Source: Bifidobacterium imperatoris (GTDB lineage Bacteria > Actinomycetota > Actinomycetes > Actinomycetales > Bifidobacteriaceae). From it: a DNA stretch of 63,738 bases. Below the pieces are notes generated by a model. It was not told the origin of the DNA and searched no databases. It was given only the letters and a program-made list of their open reading frames with translations. The stretch spans positions 1 through 63,738 of the forward strand of contig NZ_NMWV01000029.1 in NCBI RefSeq assembly GCF_002860405.1, given 5' to 3'. Numbering within the stretch: the stretch's first letter is position 1; every line of letters begins with the position of its first letter. Made by a program: the position numbers and the translations under genes. Of this stretch, positions 8,879-17,990 are shown piece by piece.

Positions 8879-8925
8879 GTTTGCTCCGGCTGGAAGATCA
8901 CTTCAGTCGGAGCAAACTCGTTTTT
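8879..8925. terminator. Terminator hairpin between the DHODH-like gene and nox
   Basis: GTTTGCTCCGGCTG (8879-8892) pairs imperfectly with CAGTCGGAGCAAAC (8904-8917), then TCGTTTTT. It sits between two convergent genes and has the T run on the plus-strand side. Confidence 0.7.
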
Positions 8926-8946
8926 CAGGGGCTTACGGCGCGGCAG

Positions 8947-10296
8947 TTACGCTTCGGCGGCGGCTTTCATGGCTACGGCGCCCACGTAATAAACGGGCTT
9001 GTCGAAGTTCGGCTGGAACAGGAAGTCCACATTAGCCAACTGATCGATGGTGAAGCCAGCTTGAATCGCCATTGAAATCACATTGGCGGCGCCGGAAATA
9101 TCGGCCTTGGAACAGAACTGGCCGCCTTTGACCTTGCGAGTCTCCGGATCCCAGGTCAGAATCGAGGTGACTGGGGTTGTGGTGAGCATGAAGTCCGGGC
9201 GGTAATCCTCAGTGAGCTCAGTCTCACGCACGGTAAGACCGCGGCGTTCGGCGCCGGTCCTGGTGAGGCCCGAGGCGGCCAGTGACAGGTCATAGAGCTG
9301 CACGGCGGAAGTGGCCTGAGTACCCATGTACTTCACAGTTGGCTTGTCGATATTGTGGCCCACGAGCAGACCTTGACGAACCGCATTGGTAGCCAGCGGA
9401 ATGTAATCATGCTTGCCGGTCGGGTTATAGAACACGGTGGCGGAATCGCCGGCGGCATACACATCCGGCACAGAGGCCTGCATGTAATCATCAACGATGA
9501 TGGCACCATTCGGCAGCATATTCACCTTGCCCTTGAGCAGGTCGGTGTTCGGCAGGAAGCCCACGGCCAGAATCGCCATTTCGGCGGTGTACTCACCCTT
9601 TTCAGTGACCACGGTCACGGTGTTGTCTGGATTATCGCGGAACTCCACAACTTTCTGGCCAAGCGCCAGCGTCACACCATGTGCCTCGAATGCGTCGGCC
9701 ACCTGATCGGTGATGGACTTATCGAAATTGTTGGCCAGTGGGCGGTCTAGGCCGTCCACCAGCGTGGTCTTGACATCAGTCAAGCTGAACTGCTCGGCAA
9801 TCTCGGCGCCGATGTAACCGGAGCCAATCACCACCGCGGACTTGGCAGTCTTCGCCTTCTCCTTGATGACAATGGCATGATTCCAGTTCTTGCACAGCAA
9901 CACGTGCGGGCTATCGATGCCGGGAATCGGCGGAATTACTGGCCGAGAGCCGGTGGTCACGACGAGCTTATCGAAGGAGAGCGTCTCCTCAGGCGCGTCG
10001 GCACCACCTTCTAGCGAACGATATGTAAGCGTCTTGCCCACGGGGTCCACAGAAGTCACATCGGTGCGCATGTGCATGGTCGCGCCTGCCTGTGCCAAAG
10101 CCTCAGGGGAGGAATAGAACATCTTCTTCGGATCGGAAACATGGTCACCAACCCACAGTGCGATGCCGCAGGAAAGGAAGGAGAGCGTGCCATTGCGCTC
10201 AAAAACGTGAACGGTCCAATCCGGATGCTCGGCGAGAATGGAAGTGGCGGCGAACGTGCCGGCGTGCGTGCAGCCGATAACGGCGACGGTGGTCAT
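8947..10296 (-). CDS. nox: NADH oxidase (water-forming type) of the CoA-disulfide reductase family
   Basis: The 449-aa flavoprotein starts with an FAD-binding Rossmann motif in which the usual GGxxAG is GCTHAG (VAVIGCTHAG). The redox-active cysteine lies in LSFLSCGI at residue 43, as in NADH oxidases and peroxidases with a single active cysteine. The central NAD-binding motif is VVIGSGYIGAEIAEQF. The second FAD motif is VYAAGDSATV, and a C-terminal dimerisation domain ends the protein. It would reduce O2 to water with NADH, protecting this anaerobe and regenerating NAD+. The start is preceded by AAAGGAG. CoA-disulfide reductase is the main alternative. Transcription diverges from murA. Confidence 0.85.
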   Translation of the reverse strand: MTTVAVIGCTHAGTFAATSILAEHPDWTVHVFERNGTLSFLSCGIALWVGDHVSDPKKMFYSSPEALAQAGATMHMRTDVTSVDPVGKTLTYRSLEGGADAPEETLSFDKLVVTTGSRPVIPPIPGIDSPHVLLCKNWNHAIVIKEKAKTAKSAVVIGSGYIGAEIAEQFSLTDVKTTLVDGLDRPLANNFDKSITDQVADAFEAHGVTLALGQKVVEFRDNPDNTVTVVTEKGEYTAEMAILAVGFLPNTDLLKGKVNMLPNGAIIVDDYMQASVPDVYAAGDSATVFYNPTGKHDYIPLATNAVRQGLLVGHNIDKPTVKYMGTQATSAVQLYDLSLAASGLTRTGAERRGLTVRETELTEDYRPDFMLTTTPVTSILTWDPETRKVKGGQFCSKADISGAANVISMAIQAGFTIDQLANVDFLFQPNFDKPVYYVGAVAMKAAAEA

Positions 10297-10566
10297 AAAT
10301 GCTCCTTTGCTTGTGGCCTAGGCGTCAATTGCCCTGCCTCGAATCGTAGCGTAGAGGGCTGGAGAACGTTGCGGCTGGCAGTGTGAGGTAGATTACATTT
10401 GCGCTATCTGATTGTGACTGCCGGTGCTTTTGAATTCCAACGTTCACCAAAGTTCTGCAAAGTTTGGCTTCAGGCGCATTTCACCGAGTGCGCACATGGG
10501 TTATGGCAAACTAGACACTAGCGTTTTTTGAACCGCATGACTGAAGCAAATGCATAGGAGAGTGGC

Positions 10567-11892
10567 GTGGCTGAGAATACGAATGATGTGCTGCATGTTG
10601 AGGGCGGCAAGCCGCTGAACGGCACCATCAAGGTGCGTGGCGCGAAGAACTTCGTGAGCAAGGCTATGGTGGCCGCGTTGCTTGCGCCGGGCAAGTCCGT
10701 GCTGAAGAACGTGCCGGAGATTCGCGACGTGCATGTGGTGTCCGACCTGCTGCGCCTGCACGGCGTGGATGTGGACGTGGACGGCGCCAAGGGCGTGGTG
10801 ACTATTGACGCTTCCCATGTGCAGTTGGCTGACGTGGCGGATGTGGACACGTTGTCCGGTTCCTCTCGTATCCCGATTTTGTTCTCCGGCCCGCTCGTGC
10901 ACCGCTTGGGTGAGGCGTTTATCCCTGCGCTCGGTGGTTGCGCGATTGGTGGTCGTCCGATTGACTTCCATCTGGAAACCTTGCGCAAGCTTGGCGCCAC
11001 GGTGGACAAGGAGCACAAGGACGGCATCCACATCACCGCCCCCGACGGTCTGCATGGTGCGAAGATTCACCTGCCGTACCCGTCCGTGGGCGCCACTGAG
11101 CAAACGTTGTTGGCCGCTGTGCTCGCTGAGGGTAAGACCGAACTCTCTGGTGCTGCAATCGAACCTGAAATCATGGATTTGGTGGCCGTGCTGCAAAAGA
11201 TGGGTGCAATCATTTCCGTGGATGTGGACCGCACGTTCCGCATCGAAGGCGTCAAGGAGCTCAAGGGCTTCACCCACACTTCGCTGACCGACCGCATCGA
11301 AGCCGCATCTTGGGCATCCGCTGCACTCGCCACGCATGGTGACATTTTCGTTAAGGGTGCGACCCAGCCGGAGATGATGACGTTCCTCAACGTGTTCCGC
11401 AAGGTCGGTGGCGAGTTCGACGTGACCGACAAGGGCATCCGCTTCTGGCATCCGGGTGGCGATTTGCACCCAGTGGCCATCGAAACCGATGTGCACCCTG
11501 GTTTCATGACCGATTGGCAGCAGCCGCTCGTGGTGGCCCTGACCCAGGCGAACGGCCTGTCGATTGTGCACGAGACGGTGTACGAGAACCGTTTCGGCTT
11601 CACCAAGCCGCTCGTGCAAATGGGTGCCACCATTCAGCTGTATCGTGAGTGCCTCGGCTCCTTGCCGTGCCGCTTCCAGCAGCGCAACTACAAGCACTCC
11701 GCCGTGATCTTCGGACCGACCCCATTGACCGGCCGCGACATCGACGTGCCGGATCTGCGCGGCGGCTTCAGTCATCTGATCGCTGCGTTGGCTGCCAAGG
11801 GCCCGTCCAATGTGCAGGGCATCAGCCTGATCGACCGCGGTTACGCTGACTTCCGTGGCAAGCTCGAAGCTCTCGGCGCTGACTTCGATTAA
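10567..11892 (+). CDS. murA: UDP-N-acetylglucosamine 1-carboxyvinyltransferase
   Basis: The 441-aa enzyme catalyses the first committed step of peptidoglycan synthesis, transferring enolpyruvate from PEP to UDP-GlcNAc in the cytoplasm. The EPSP-synthase fold is evident. VRGAKNFVSKA carries the conserved Lys-Asn pair near residues 26-27. The catalytic-loop cysteine is in LGGCAIGGRPIDFH, and DRIEAASWASAA and DVPDLRGGFSHLIAAL are typical of MurA. The GTG start at 10567 follows AGGAG. Length is normal with no disruption. The cysteine is retained, so fosfomycin sensitivity at the target would be expected, which is inference from the family. Confidence 0.95.
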   Translation: MAENTNDVLHVEGGKPLNGTIKVRGAKNFVSKAMVAALLAPGKSVLKNVPEIRDVHVVSDLLRLHGVDVDVDGAKGVVTIDASHVQLADVADVDTLSGSSRIPILFSGPLVHRLGEAFIPALGGCAIGGRPIDFHLETLRKLGATVDKEHKDGIHITAPDGLHGAKIHLPYPSVGATEQTLLAAVLAEGKTELSGAAIEPEIMDLVAVLQKMGAIISVDVDRTFRIEGVKELKGFTHTSLTDRIEAASWASAALATHGDIFVKGATQPEMMTFLNVFRKVGGEFDVTDKGIRFWHPGGDLHPVAIETDVHPGFMTDWQQPLVVALTQANGLSIVHETVYENRFGFTKPLVQMGATIQLYRECLGSLPCRFQQRNYKHSAVIFGPTPLTGRDIDVPDLRGGFSHLIAALAAKGPSNVQGISLIDRGYADFRGKLEALGADFD

Positions 11893-11910
11893 TATAATGA
11901 ACTGATTCGC

Positions 11911-11945
11911 AATGGCTCTCTTTGAAAGAAGAGAGCCATTTTTTA
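11911..11945. terminator. Bidirectional terminator between murA and the MFS gene
   Basis: AATGGCTCTCTT (11911-11922) pairs with AAGAGAGCCATT (11929-11940) and is followed by TTTTAA. The stem begins and ends in A/T runs and can serve murA and the convergent MFS gene, whose stop codon lies at 11943-11945. Confidence 0.85.
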
Positions 11946-13220
11946 ATCTGCAAATCGATTGGCGAGCCTTACAGAAACCAGCGCGCCGAGTCCCAGCAAT
12001 CCAGCCGAAATCAGCAGCACTGCAGCTACAGACATATGATCGAATGCCCAGCCGTATGCCATCTGGCCAAGTGGTTGCGCGCACATACTGATGGCTGCCA
12101 CCATCGCCATCACCTTGCCGGTCATCGCATCAGGCGTATTGAGTTGAATAGTAGGCAGCGCAATCAGATTCGAGAAACAGCTGGCGATCATCGTGCCGAA
12201 TGTGAAACCAACCAGCACAATCAACTTTGCCCAAGCGGATACTGGCAACAGGAACACCAAACCTTGCGGTAGCAATGATAGTGCTAGCGCAACCATAGAT
12301 AGCGGGAACTTGCGCATCGTCAGTTTTGCGGCAAAGAAGCCGGCGACAAACGCGCCAATCACACCGGAAACCCCGACCAAACCATCGGCGACGCCATACA
12401 CTGTGGCATCAAAGCCGAGCACTGTGCGAATTACATAGGGGAAACCGACTGCCGCATTGCCAATAATCACAAAATTCAATCCGGCTGCGAACAATAGCAG
12501 CGCGAACACATTCGGGCGATCTTTGACAAGGAATCGTATGCCGGATTTGAGGTCTTCGAACGGTGTTGGCAGCTCTTCAGTGCCTCGGTCGGGTGCAGCC
12601 AGTCGAATAAAGCATTCGAGCGTGGCGGCACCAGCAAAACTCACGATGGCGATAGTCATCATTGGCTGGATGCCAGTCAGGGAATAGAGGACGCCGCCGA
12701 GGAAGCTGGGCAGTAGTGATCCGAGTTGCTGCACCTGATTGACCACGGCCATCGCCTTGCGCAATGTGCTTTGCCCATGTTCTCGGAACATTTGGGGGAG
12801 TGCGGCCTGTACGGTCGGGGTTTCGAATGCGCCGAGCACCGCGAGCAGGACCTGCATCGTACCAATGGCCACGAGGCTGAAGCTGATGGTGGCGAAGACG
12901 AGCGCACTTACCAGTACGAGGGCGGCGGATATGGCATCGAGTGCCACCATGATGGTGCGGCGATTCATTCGGTCGGCGAGGACGCCACCGAATGGGGAGA
13001 GAATGATGGTGGGTACAACGGAAATGGCCAGAATGGAGGCGAACACGGTGGCGGAACCGGTTTCATCCAAGACCCACATGGCCATTGCGAAACGCAGCAT
13101 CAAGTTGCCAAACAACGAGATACCTTGGCCGGCGACGAGGAGGATGAAGTTGCGACTTAAGAGCGGGGAGTGTGTGGATGGGTGCCGTTGAGACCTGAGG
13201 CGGGGTAAATGGGATGACAT
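11943..13220 (-). CDS. MFS efflux transporter (12 transmembrane segments)
   Basis: The 425-aa membrane protein belongs to the MFS group that includes EntS-like exporters and macrolide/tetracycline-type efflux pumps. After a hydrophilic N-terminus the first membrane segment is FILLVAGQGISLFGN. GGVLADRMNRRT is the typical loop 2-3 motif (GxxxDRxxRR). The remaining segments are regularly spaced up to the end, LANRFAD. It lies downstream of, and in the same direction as, the TetR regulator at 13468-14124, so a drug-export pair is likely. The substrate cannot be told from sequence. Start codon chosen at 13220 with AAAGAAG upstream. Confidence 0.85.
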   Translation of the reverse strand: MSSHLPRLRSQRHPSTHSPLLSRNFILLVAGQGISLFGNLMLRFAMAMWVLDETGSATVFASILAISVVPTIILSPFGGVLADRMNRRTIMVALDAISAALVLVSALVFATISFSLVAIGTMQVLLAVLGAFETPTVQAALPQMFREHGQSTLRKAMAVVNQVQQLGSLLPSFLGGVLYSLTGIQPMMTIAIVSFAGAATLECFIRLAAPDRGTEELPTPFEDLKSGIRFLVKDRPNVFALLLFAAGLNFVIIGNAAVGFPYVIRTVLGFDATVYGVADGLVGVSGVIGAFVAGFFAAKLTMRKFPLSMVALALSLLPQGLVFLLPVSAWAKLIVLVGFTFGTMIASCFSNLIALPTIQLNTPDAMTGKVMAMVAAISMCAQPLGQMAYGWAFDHMSVAAVLLISAGLLGLGALVSVRLANRFAD

Positions 13221-13291
13221 AGTGACTTCTTTAGTGGTTATTTAATGGTTGGGTTGATTGACTTTGGTGGCTATGTGGTTGGACTCGACCT

Positions 13292-13435
13292 GTTAGCGCA
13301 AGAAATTCGGGAGAACAGCCGCATCGTCCCGAATTTCTTGTACTGAGTGGCTGTCAGTGCAAAGAATTTGGGAAATATGCCTTAACTTCCCGAATTATTT
13401 GTACTGGGCACTTCTCAGTGCAAGAAATTTGGGGA
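13292..13435. repeat. Cluster of CAGTGCAAGAAATTCGGG hairpin repeats
   Basis: The first hairpin is TTAGCGCAAGAAATTCGGGA (from 13293) against TCCCGAATTTCTTGTACTG (from 13327). The second is CAGTGCAAAGAATTTGGG (from 13354) against TTCCCGAATTATTTGTACTG (13387-13406). A third left arm, CAGTGCAAGAAATTTGGGG, begins at 13417 without a partner. The same family occurs at 37002-37143 and 48154-48205. The copies lie between the TetR and MFS genes, where they could affect read-through. Confidence 0.85.
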
Positions 13436-13467
13436 AGGGGCGAGTCGAGGTCAGTCGTAGGCTCCTC

Positions 13468-14124
13468 CTACTTGGGGCTTTGCTTATCGAATTGGGTGTA
13501 AAAGTCACAGGTGAGGTTGATGAGCTCATCGTCGAAGACGGGGATGTTGATGGCGTTGAGCATTGTGGCGAGGCATTGGACGCGATGATGTAATTGCGCT
13601 CGATTTGCCGGGTAGAAGCGAGTGAGCAGCCAATAATTGGCGAGTAATGAGATGAGTTCCGAAGCTTCCTGCGGGTATTCGGTGGGGATGGATCCGTCCC
13701 GTATGCCTTCCTCGATGATGGGCAGCCAATGCTTGGGCAGCTCGGTGGCCCAGAAATTCAGGTTTGATGCGAGCGTAGTGGGATCGTCGAGGAAGGGGAG
13801 TCCTGCTTCATTGAGTTTCTGATGTTCCTCGTTGCTGATGGCGACGGTGAACAGTGCGCGCAATTTCTGCAGACTATTGAGATCGCTGCGGGCCATGATA
13901 TGGTCGCGCTCGCCTTGGCTATAGTCCCAATCTGCGCTATTGAGTCGGTCGAGGATTGCCTCTTTGGACTTGAAATGATGGTAGATTGCGCCTTTGGAAA
14001 GGTTGCCGAGGCGGTCCACGATGTTTTGGATAGAGGTTTTCTCGTATCCTTTTTCCATGAACAGGTCGCGCGCGGCCTCGAGAATGCGCCGCTCGGTGAC
14101 TTCTGGATGTGTGTTGCGTGCCAT
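13468..14124 (-). CDS. TetR family transcriptional repressor
   Basis: The 218-aa protein has an N-terminal TetR helix-turn-helix: ERRILEAARDLFMEKGYEKT, then IQNIVDRLGNLSKGAIYHHF. The C-terminal ligand domain is all-helical without a recognisable subtype. The start is preceded by AAGGAGG. A near-perfect palindrome 120 bp upstream (14244-14270) is its probable operator, and the MFS gene downstream is its probable target. The likely ligand is a compound exported by the pump. Ligand and target assignments are inference from gene order. Confidence 0.9.
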   Translation of the reverse strand: MARNTHPEVTERRILEAARDLFMEKGYEKTSIQNIVDRLGNLSKGAIYHHFKSKEAILDRLNSADWDYSQGERDHIMARSDLNSLQKLRALFTVAISNEEHQKLNEAGLPFLDDPTTLASNLNFWATELPKHWLPIIEEGIRDGSIPTEYPQEASELISLLANYWLLTRFYPANRAQLHHRVQCLATMLNAINIPVFDDELINLTCDFYTQFDKQSPK

Positions 14125-14243
14125 GTGCGGCCTCCTTATGGACTGTCGATGATCTGCGAGGTGACCTTTCTCCTCGGTCCGCTTCGCGTCCGGCTCCTCT
14201 TAGTGGAGGGTAGCCAAGTCTGTTGTGTTGTTCTGGCTCGCAC

Positions 14244-14270
14244 TATACATACCGTCGGTCGGTATGTATA
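14244..14270. promoter_or_regulatory. TetR operator palindrome
   Basis: TATACATACCG (14244-14254) and CGGTATGTATA (14260-14270) are perfect 11-bp inverted arms around a 5-bp centre. This is the layout of operators bound by TetR-family dimers of the ATACATACCGNNNGGTATGT type. It lies upstream of the tetR start and probably overlaps its promoter. Confidence 0.8.
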
Positions 14271-14324
14271 GGCGTGCGGCGAGCCTGACCGTAGGACAAT
14301 GGCTTAGGAGCAGCGATAATGCAA

Positions 14325-14335
14325 CGGTATGTATA
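14325..14335. promoter_or_regulatory. Half-site of the TetR operator in front of argS
   Basis: CGGTATGTATA recurs here exactly as in the right arm of the palindrome at 14244-14270, without a second arm. It may be a low-affinity site or a relic. It lies about 100 bp before the argS start. The rest of 14271-14436 shows nothing else that I recognise. Confidence 0.45.
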
Positions 14336-14436
14336 AACAAAGGAATGATGCAGCGAACGAGGGATAGTTCAAAGACGATTTATTCACCCGACTTAGGGCT
14401 GCGGACACTGTCTGTGTTCTCGGTATCCTTAGAAGA

Positions 14437-16281
14437 ATGAGCCCTGAAGCGTTAAGTGAACTGATTTCCAAGATTGCCCACAACCTCGTCGCAGCCGGTC
14501 AGGCCGGCACGTTGACCGACGAGCTGATTCCGCCCGTCGAAAAGCTGACTGTGATGCGCCCGAAGGACCGCGCGCACGGCGACTGGGCCTCCAACATCGC
14601 CATGCAGCTGGCCAAGAAGGCCGGTATGAAGCCGCGCGACCTGGCCGAACCGTTCGCCGCCGCACTCACCGAAGCCGACGGCATCAAGTCCGTGGAAGTG
14701 GCTGGCCCCGGTTTCATCAACATCACCCTTGATTCTGCATCCGCCGCAGCCGTGGTCGATCAGGTGCTGAACGCACCCGCCGACGAGCATGGCATCTCCA
14801 CATTCGGCCGCAATAATCACTTGTCTGGCAAGACCCTGAACCTTGAGTTCGTCTCCGCTAACCCGACCGGTCCGATTCATATCGGCGGTACCCGTTGGGC
14901 GGCCACCGGCGACTCGATGGCCCGCGTGCTCGAAGCCAACGGTGCCAAGGTGGTGCGCGAATACTACTTCAACGATCACGGCGAGCAGATCAACCGCTTT
15001 GCCAAGTCGCTGGTCGCCGCTTGGGCGCACGACAACAGCCTGGGTGAGGCCGGCTACCAGACCGAAACCCCGTTCGATGGCTACAAGGGTGCTTACATCG
15101 ACGAAATTGCCCGCCGCGTTGAAGCCGAAGCCAAGGCCGACGGCGTGGACTTGACCGCTCTGCAGCATGAGGATCAAGGCCTCAACGATGACGGCGAGCC
15201 GATCGGCGAGTCCGATTCCGAAGTGCGCGAAGAGTTCCGCAAGCGCGCGGTGCCGATGATGTTCGATGAGATTCGCAAGTCCATGAAGGACTTCCGCGTG
15301 CACTTCGACGTCTGGTTCCACGAGAACAGCCTGTACCAGGATGGCGAAGTCGATCGCGCCATCGAAGTGCTGCGCGAACGTGGTGACATCTACGAGAAAG
15401 ATGGCGCCACCTGGTTCGAATCCACCAAGCATGGTGACGACAAGGATCGCGTGATCCTGAAGTCCAACGGCGAATTCGCCTACTTTGCTGCCGACATTGC
15501 CTACTACTGGAACAAGCGTCACCGCGCCACCGATCCGGCCGACGTGGCCATCTACATGCTCGGTGCCGACCACCACGGCTATATTGGCCGCATGATGGCC
15601 ATGTGCGCAGCCTTCGGCGACAAGCCGGGCGAGAACATGCAGATCTTGATCGGCCAGCTGGTCAACGTGTTGAAGGACGGCAAGGCCGTGCGCATGTCGA
15701 AGCGCGCCGGCAACGTCGTCACCATCGACGACTTGGTCGAAGCCATCGGCGTGGACGCATCCCGCTACTCGCTGGCCCGCACCGATTACAACTCCCCGGT
15801 GGACATCGACCTGAACCTGCTCGCCTCCCACTCCAACGACAACCCGGTGTACTACGTGCAGTACGCTCACGCTCGCTCCTGCAACGTGGACCGCAATGCC
15901 GAGGCAGCCGGTATCTCCTACGAAGGTGCCGACTTGAGTTTGCTCGACACTGAGGCTGATGGCGAAGTGCTCGCCGCACTCGCCCAGTGGCCGGCACTGG
16001 TGACTCTGGCAGGTGATGCTCGCGCCCCGCACCGCGTGGCCCACTACCTCGAGGATTTGGCCGCCGCCTACCACAAGTGGTACAACGTCGAGCGCGTGGT
16101 GCCGATGGCTCTGACTGATCCGGAAACCCGCGGCGATGATGAGGCTCGCAAGGCTCTCGAAATTGCCAAGAACCCGGAGCCGGCCCGTGCCGCTGCGCGT
16201 CTGAAGCTCAACGATGCTGTGCGCAACGTTATCGCCGCAGGCCTTGACCTGCTCGGCGTTTCCGCCCCGGAGAAAATGTGA
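14437..16281 (+). CDS. argS: Arginyl-tRNA synthetase
   Basis: The 614-aa class I aminoacyl-tRNA synthetase attaches arginine to tRNA-Arg. The N-terminal Add1 domain (about 1-110, GDWASNIAMQLAKK) is followed by the catalytic domain with EFVSANPTGPIHIGG, the HIGH motif in HIGG form. The KMSKS-like motif is AVRMSKRAGN, and a DALR anticodon-binding domain ends the protein. Other ArgS hallmarks are YYFNDHGEQI and LGADHHGYIGRM. It heads a run argS-lysA-hom-thrB that is common in actinobacteria, and its stop codon overlaps the lysA start. Confidence 0.97.
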   Translation: MSPEALSELISKIAHNLVAAGQAGTLTDELIPPVEKLTVMRPKDRAHGDWASNIAMQLAKKAGMKPRDLAEPFAAALTEADGIKSVEVAGPGFINITLDSASAAAVVDQVLNAPADEHGISTFGRNNHLSGKTLNLEFVSANPTGPIHIGGTRWAATGDSMARVLEANGAKVVREYYFNDHGEQINRFAKSLVAAWAHDNSLGEAGYQTETPFDGYKGAYIDEIARRVEAEAKADGVDLTALQHEDQGLNDDGEPIGESDSEVREEFRKRAVPMMFDEIRKSMKDFRVHFDVWFHENSLYQDGEVDRAIEVLRERGDIYEKDGATWFESTKHGDDKDRVILKSNGEFAYFAADIAYYWNKRHRATDPADVAIYMLGADHHGYIGRMMAMCAAFGDKPGENMQILIGQLVNVLKDGKAVRMSKRAGNVVTIDDLVEAIGVDASRYSLARTDYNSPVDIDLNLLASHSNDNPVYYVQYAHARSCNVDRNAEAAGISYEGADLSLLDTEADGEVLAALAQWPALVTLAGDARAPHRVAHYLEDLAAAYHKWYNVERVVPMALTDPETRGDDEARKALEIAKNPEPARAAARLKLNDAVRNVIAAGLDLLGVSAPEKM

Positions 16282-17897
16282 TGGCCATGCCTATTACTCC
16301 AATTTGGCCGGCTGCTACGGCCATCAATGCTGACGGTGCCATTGAATTTCATGGTCGTACCGCTGAATCGCTTTTGGACGAGTTCGGCTCGCCGTTGTAC
16401 CTCATCGACACCGATGAGGTGAACGAGCGCGCGCATCACTTCGTGCGTGCCGCCGCCAACGCCTTCAACAACTCCACCACACACGTGAGCTTTGCCGGCA
16501 AAGCCTTCCTGTCCAAGGAAATCATTCGGCTTGTGCTTGCGGCCGGCATGTATGTGGACACCTGCACGATGGGTGAGATGAAAATCGCCCTCGCTGCGGG
16601 CGCTCCCGGCCGCCGACTGGTGCTGCATGGCAATAACAAGTCAGATGAGGAAATCGCACTGGCTATCGAGCAGGGCTTCGCCAAAATCGTAGTCGACGAA
16701 CCCGAGGAGCCTGAGCGTATCGCCGCCATTGCTCGTAAGCTTGGCAAGCGTGCGCGCGTGATGCTGCGCGTCACCGTAGGCGTGCACGCAGGTGGTCATG
16801 AATACATTTCCACAGCTCACGAGGACCAGAAGTTCGGTGTGCCGCTGCTGCCGGCAGGTGCGGATGCCGCGGTACTGGATACGGCGCTGGCAGATCTCGC
16901 AGACGTGACTCCAGCGGTCACCAATGCGCGATTTGCTGCTGCCGCGGATGTGACTGCCGATGCTGCTGAGGCAGCGGGTGCCGTTGGACACAAGGGCGAA
17001 CGCAAGCTGCAGTACGACCTGAAGTACCCATATGACCTCTCCCATGAGCAGATTTCCGAGAAGGACAAGGCGCTGGCCGAAGCGATGACCGCCATCGCTG
17101 ATGGTCCGGCCATCGCTGTGCTCAAGACCATTCTGGCCAATCAGGACGTGCTCGAACTGGTGGGCGCACATTCGCACATCGGCTCCAACATCCATGATGC
17201 CGACGCGTTTATTCAGGCTGGCAAGCGCATGATGCTGCTGCGCAAGACGCTGTACGCCACTGACGCGTTCACTCTGCCGGAAATCGACTTGGGCGGCGGC
17301 TACTCCGTGGCATATACGGACGGCGAGGATTCGATGGATATCGACGTGGAGCTCGCTCGTCTTGCCAATGTTGTGGCCTCCACTAACCGTGCACTTGGCA
17401 TGCCGGCACCTGCTATCAGCTTCGAGCCGGGCCGTTATATCGTGGCCCCAGCCGGCGTGACCCTGTACCGCGTGGGCACCATCAAGCATGTGAACCTGAG
17501 CGATGCCAAGGATTCCGCGGGTAATCCGATCAGCGAACGCGTGTACGTGTCCGTGGATGGCGGCATGTCCGATAACATCCGTCCGGCGCTCTATGGTGCC
17601 GATTACACCGCGCGATTGGCGAATCGCAAGGGTTCTGATGAGACGATGCTGGCCCGCGTGTGCGGCATGCACTGCGAATCCGGTGACATTGTGGTGCACG
17701 AGGTGCATCTGCCTGCCGATTTGAAGCGCGGCGATATTCTCGCTGTGCCGGTGACCGGTGCATACGGTCGTACGATGGCCTCCAACTACAATCAGGCGCT
17801 GATTCCTGCCGTCGTGGGCGTTTCCGAGGCCGGTGCACATGTGATGCTGCGCCGCCAGACCATCGATGACCTGCTGGACCTTGACGTCAGTGAGTGA
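16281..17897 (+). CDS. lysA: Diaminopimelate decarboxylase
   Basis: The enzyme (about 538 aa) decarboxylates meso-diaminopimelate to lysine with PLP. The PLP lysine is expected in SFAGKAFLSKE, near residue 75. DLGGGYSV binds the cofactor phosphate, EPGRYIVAPAG follows, and CESGDI supplies the catalytic cysteine from the partner subunit. The ATG at 16281 overlaps the argS TGA (TGATG), which indicates translational coupling; the ATG at 16287 is an alternative. The protein is about 100 residues longer than usual. An Ala-rich insertion between the HEDQKFG region and HSHIGSNI accounts for much of this. Confidence 0.93.
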   Translation: MAMPITPIWPAATAINADGAIEFHGRTAESLLDEFGSPLYLIDTDEVNERAHHFVRAAANAFNNSTTHVSFAGKAFLSKEIIRLVLAAGMYVDTCTMGEMKIALAAGAPGRRLVLHGNNKSDEEIALAIEQGFAKIVVDEPEEPERIAAIARKLGKRARVMLRVTVGVHAGGHEYISTAHEDQKFGVPLLPAGADAAVLDTALADLADVTPAVTNARFAAAADVTADAAEAAGAVGHKGERKLQYDLKYPYDLSHEQISEKDKALAEAMTAIADGPAIAVLKTILANQDVLELVGAHSHIGSNIHDADAFIQAGKRMMLLRKTLYATDAFTLPEIDLGGGYSVAYTDGEDSMDIDVELARLANVVASTNRALGMPAPAISFEPGRYIVAPAGVTLYRVGTIKHVNLSDAKDSAGNPISERVYVSVDGGMSDNIRPALYGADYTARLANRKGSDETMLARVCGMHCESGDIVVHEVHLPADLKRGDILAVPVTGAYGRTMASNYNQALIPAVVGVSEAGAHVMLRRQTIDDLLDLDVSE

Positions 17898-17990
17898 GAT
17901 CTGAACCGAATGGACGATTTCCGGCTGCTGTAGGAATCAGTCCGTACAATGGCCGTGGGATATAGCAGCTTGTTTTTGGAAGGATTTGAA

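Noticed and set aside
13292..13435. CRISPR or tandem-repeat array
   Set aside because: The arms alternate orientation and form hairpins; there are no spacers of constant length.
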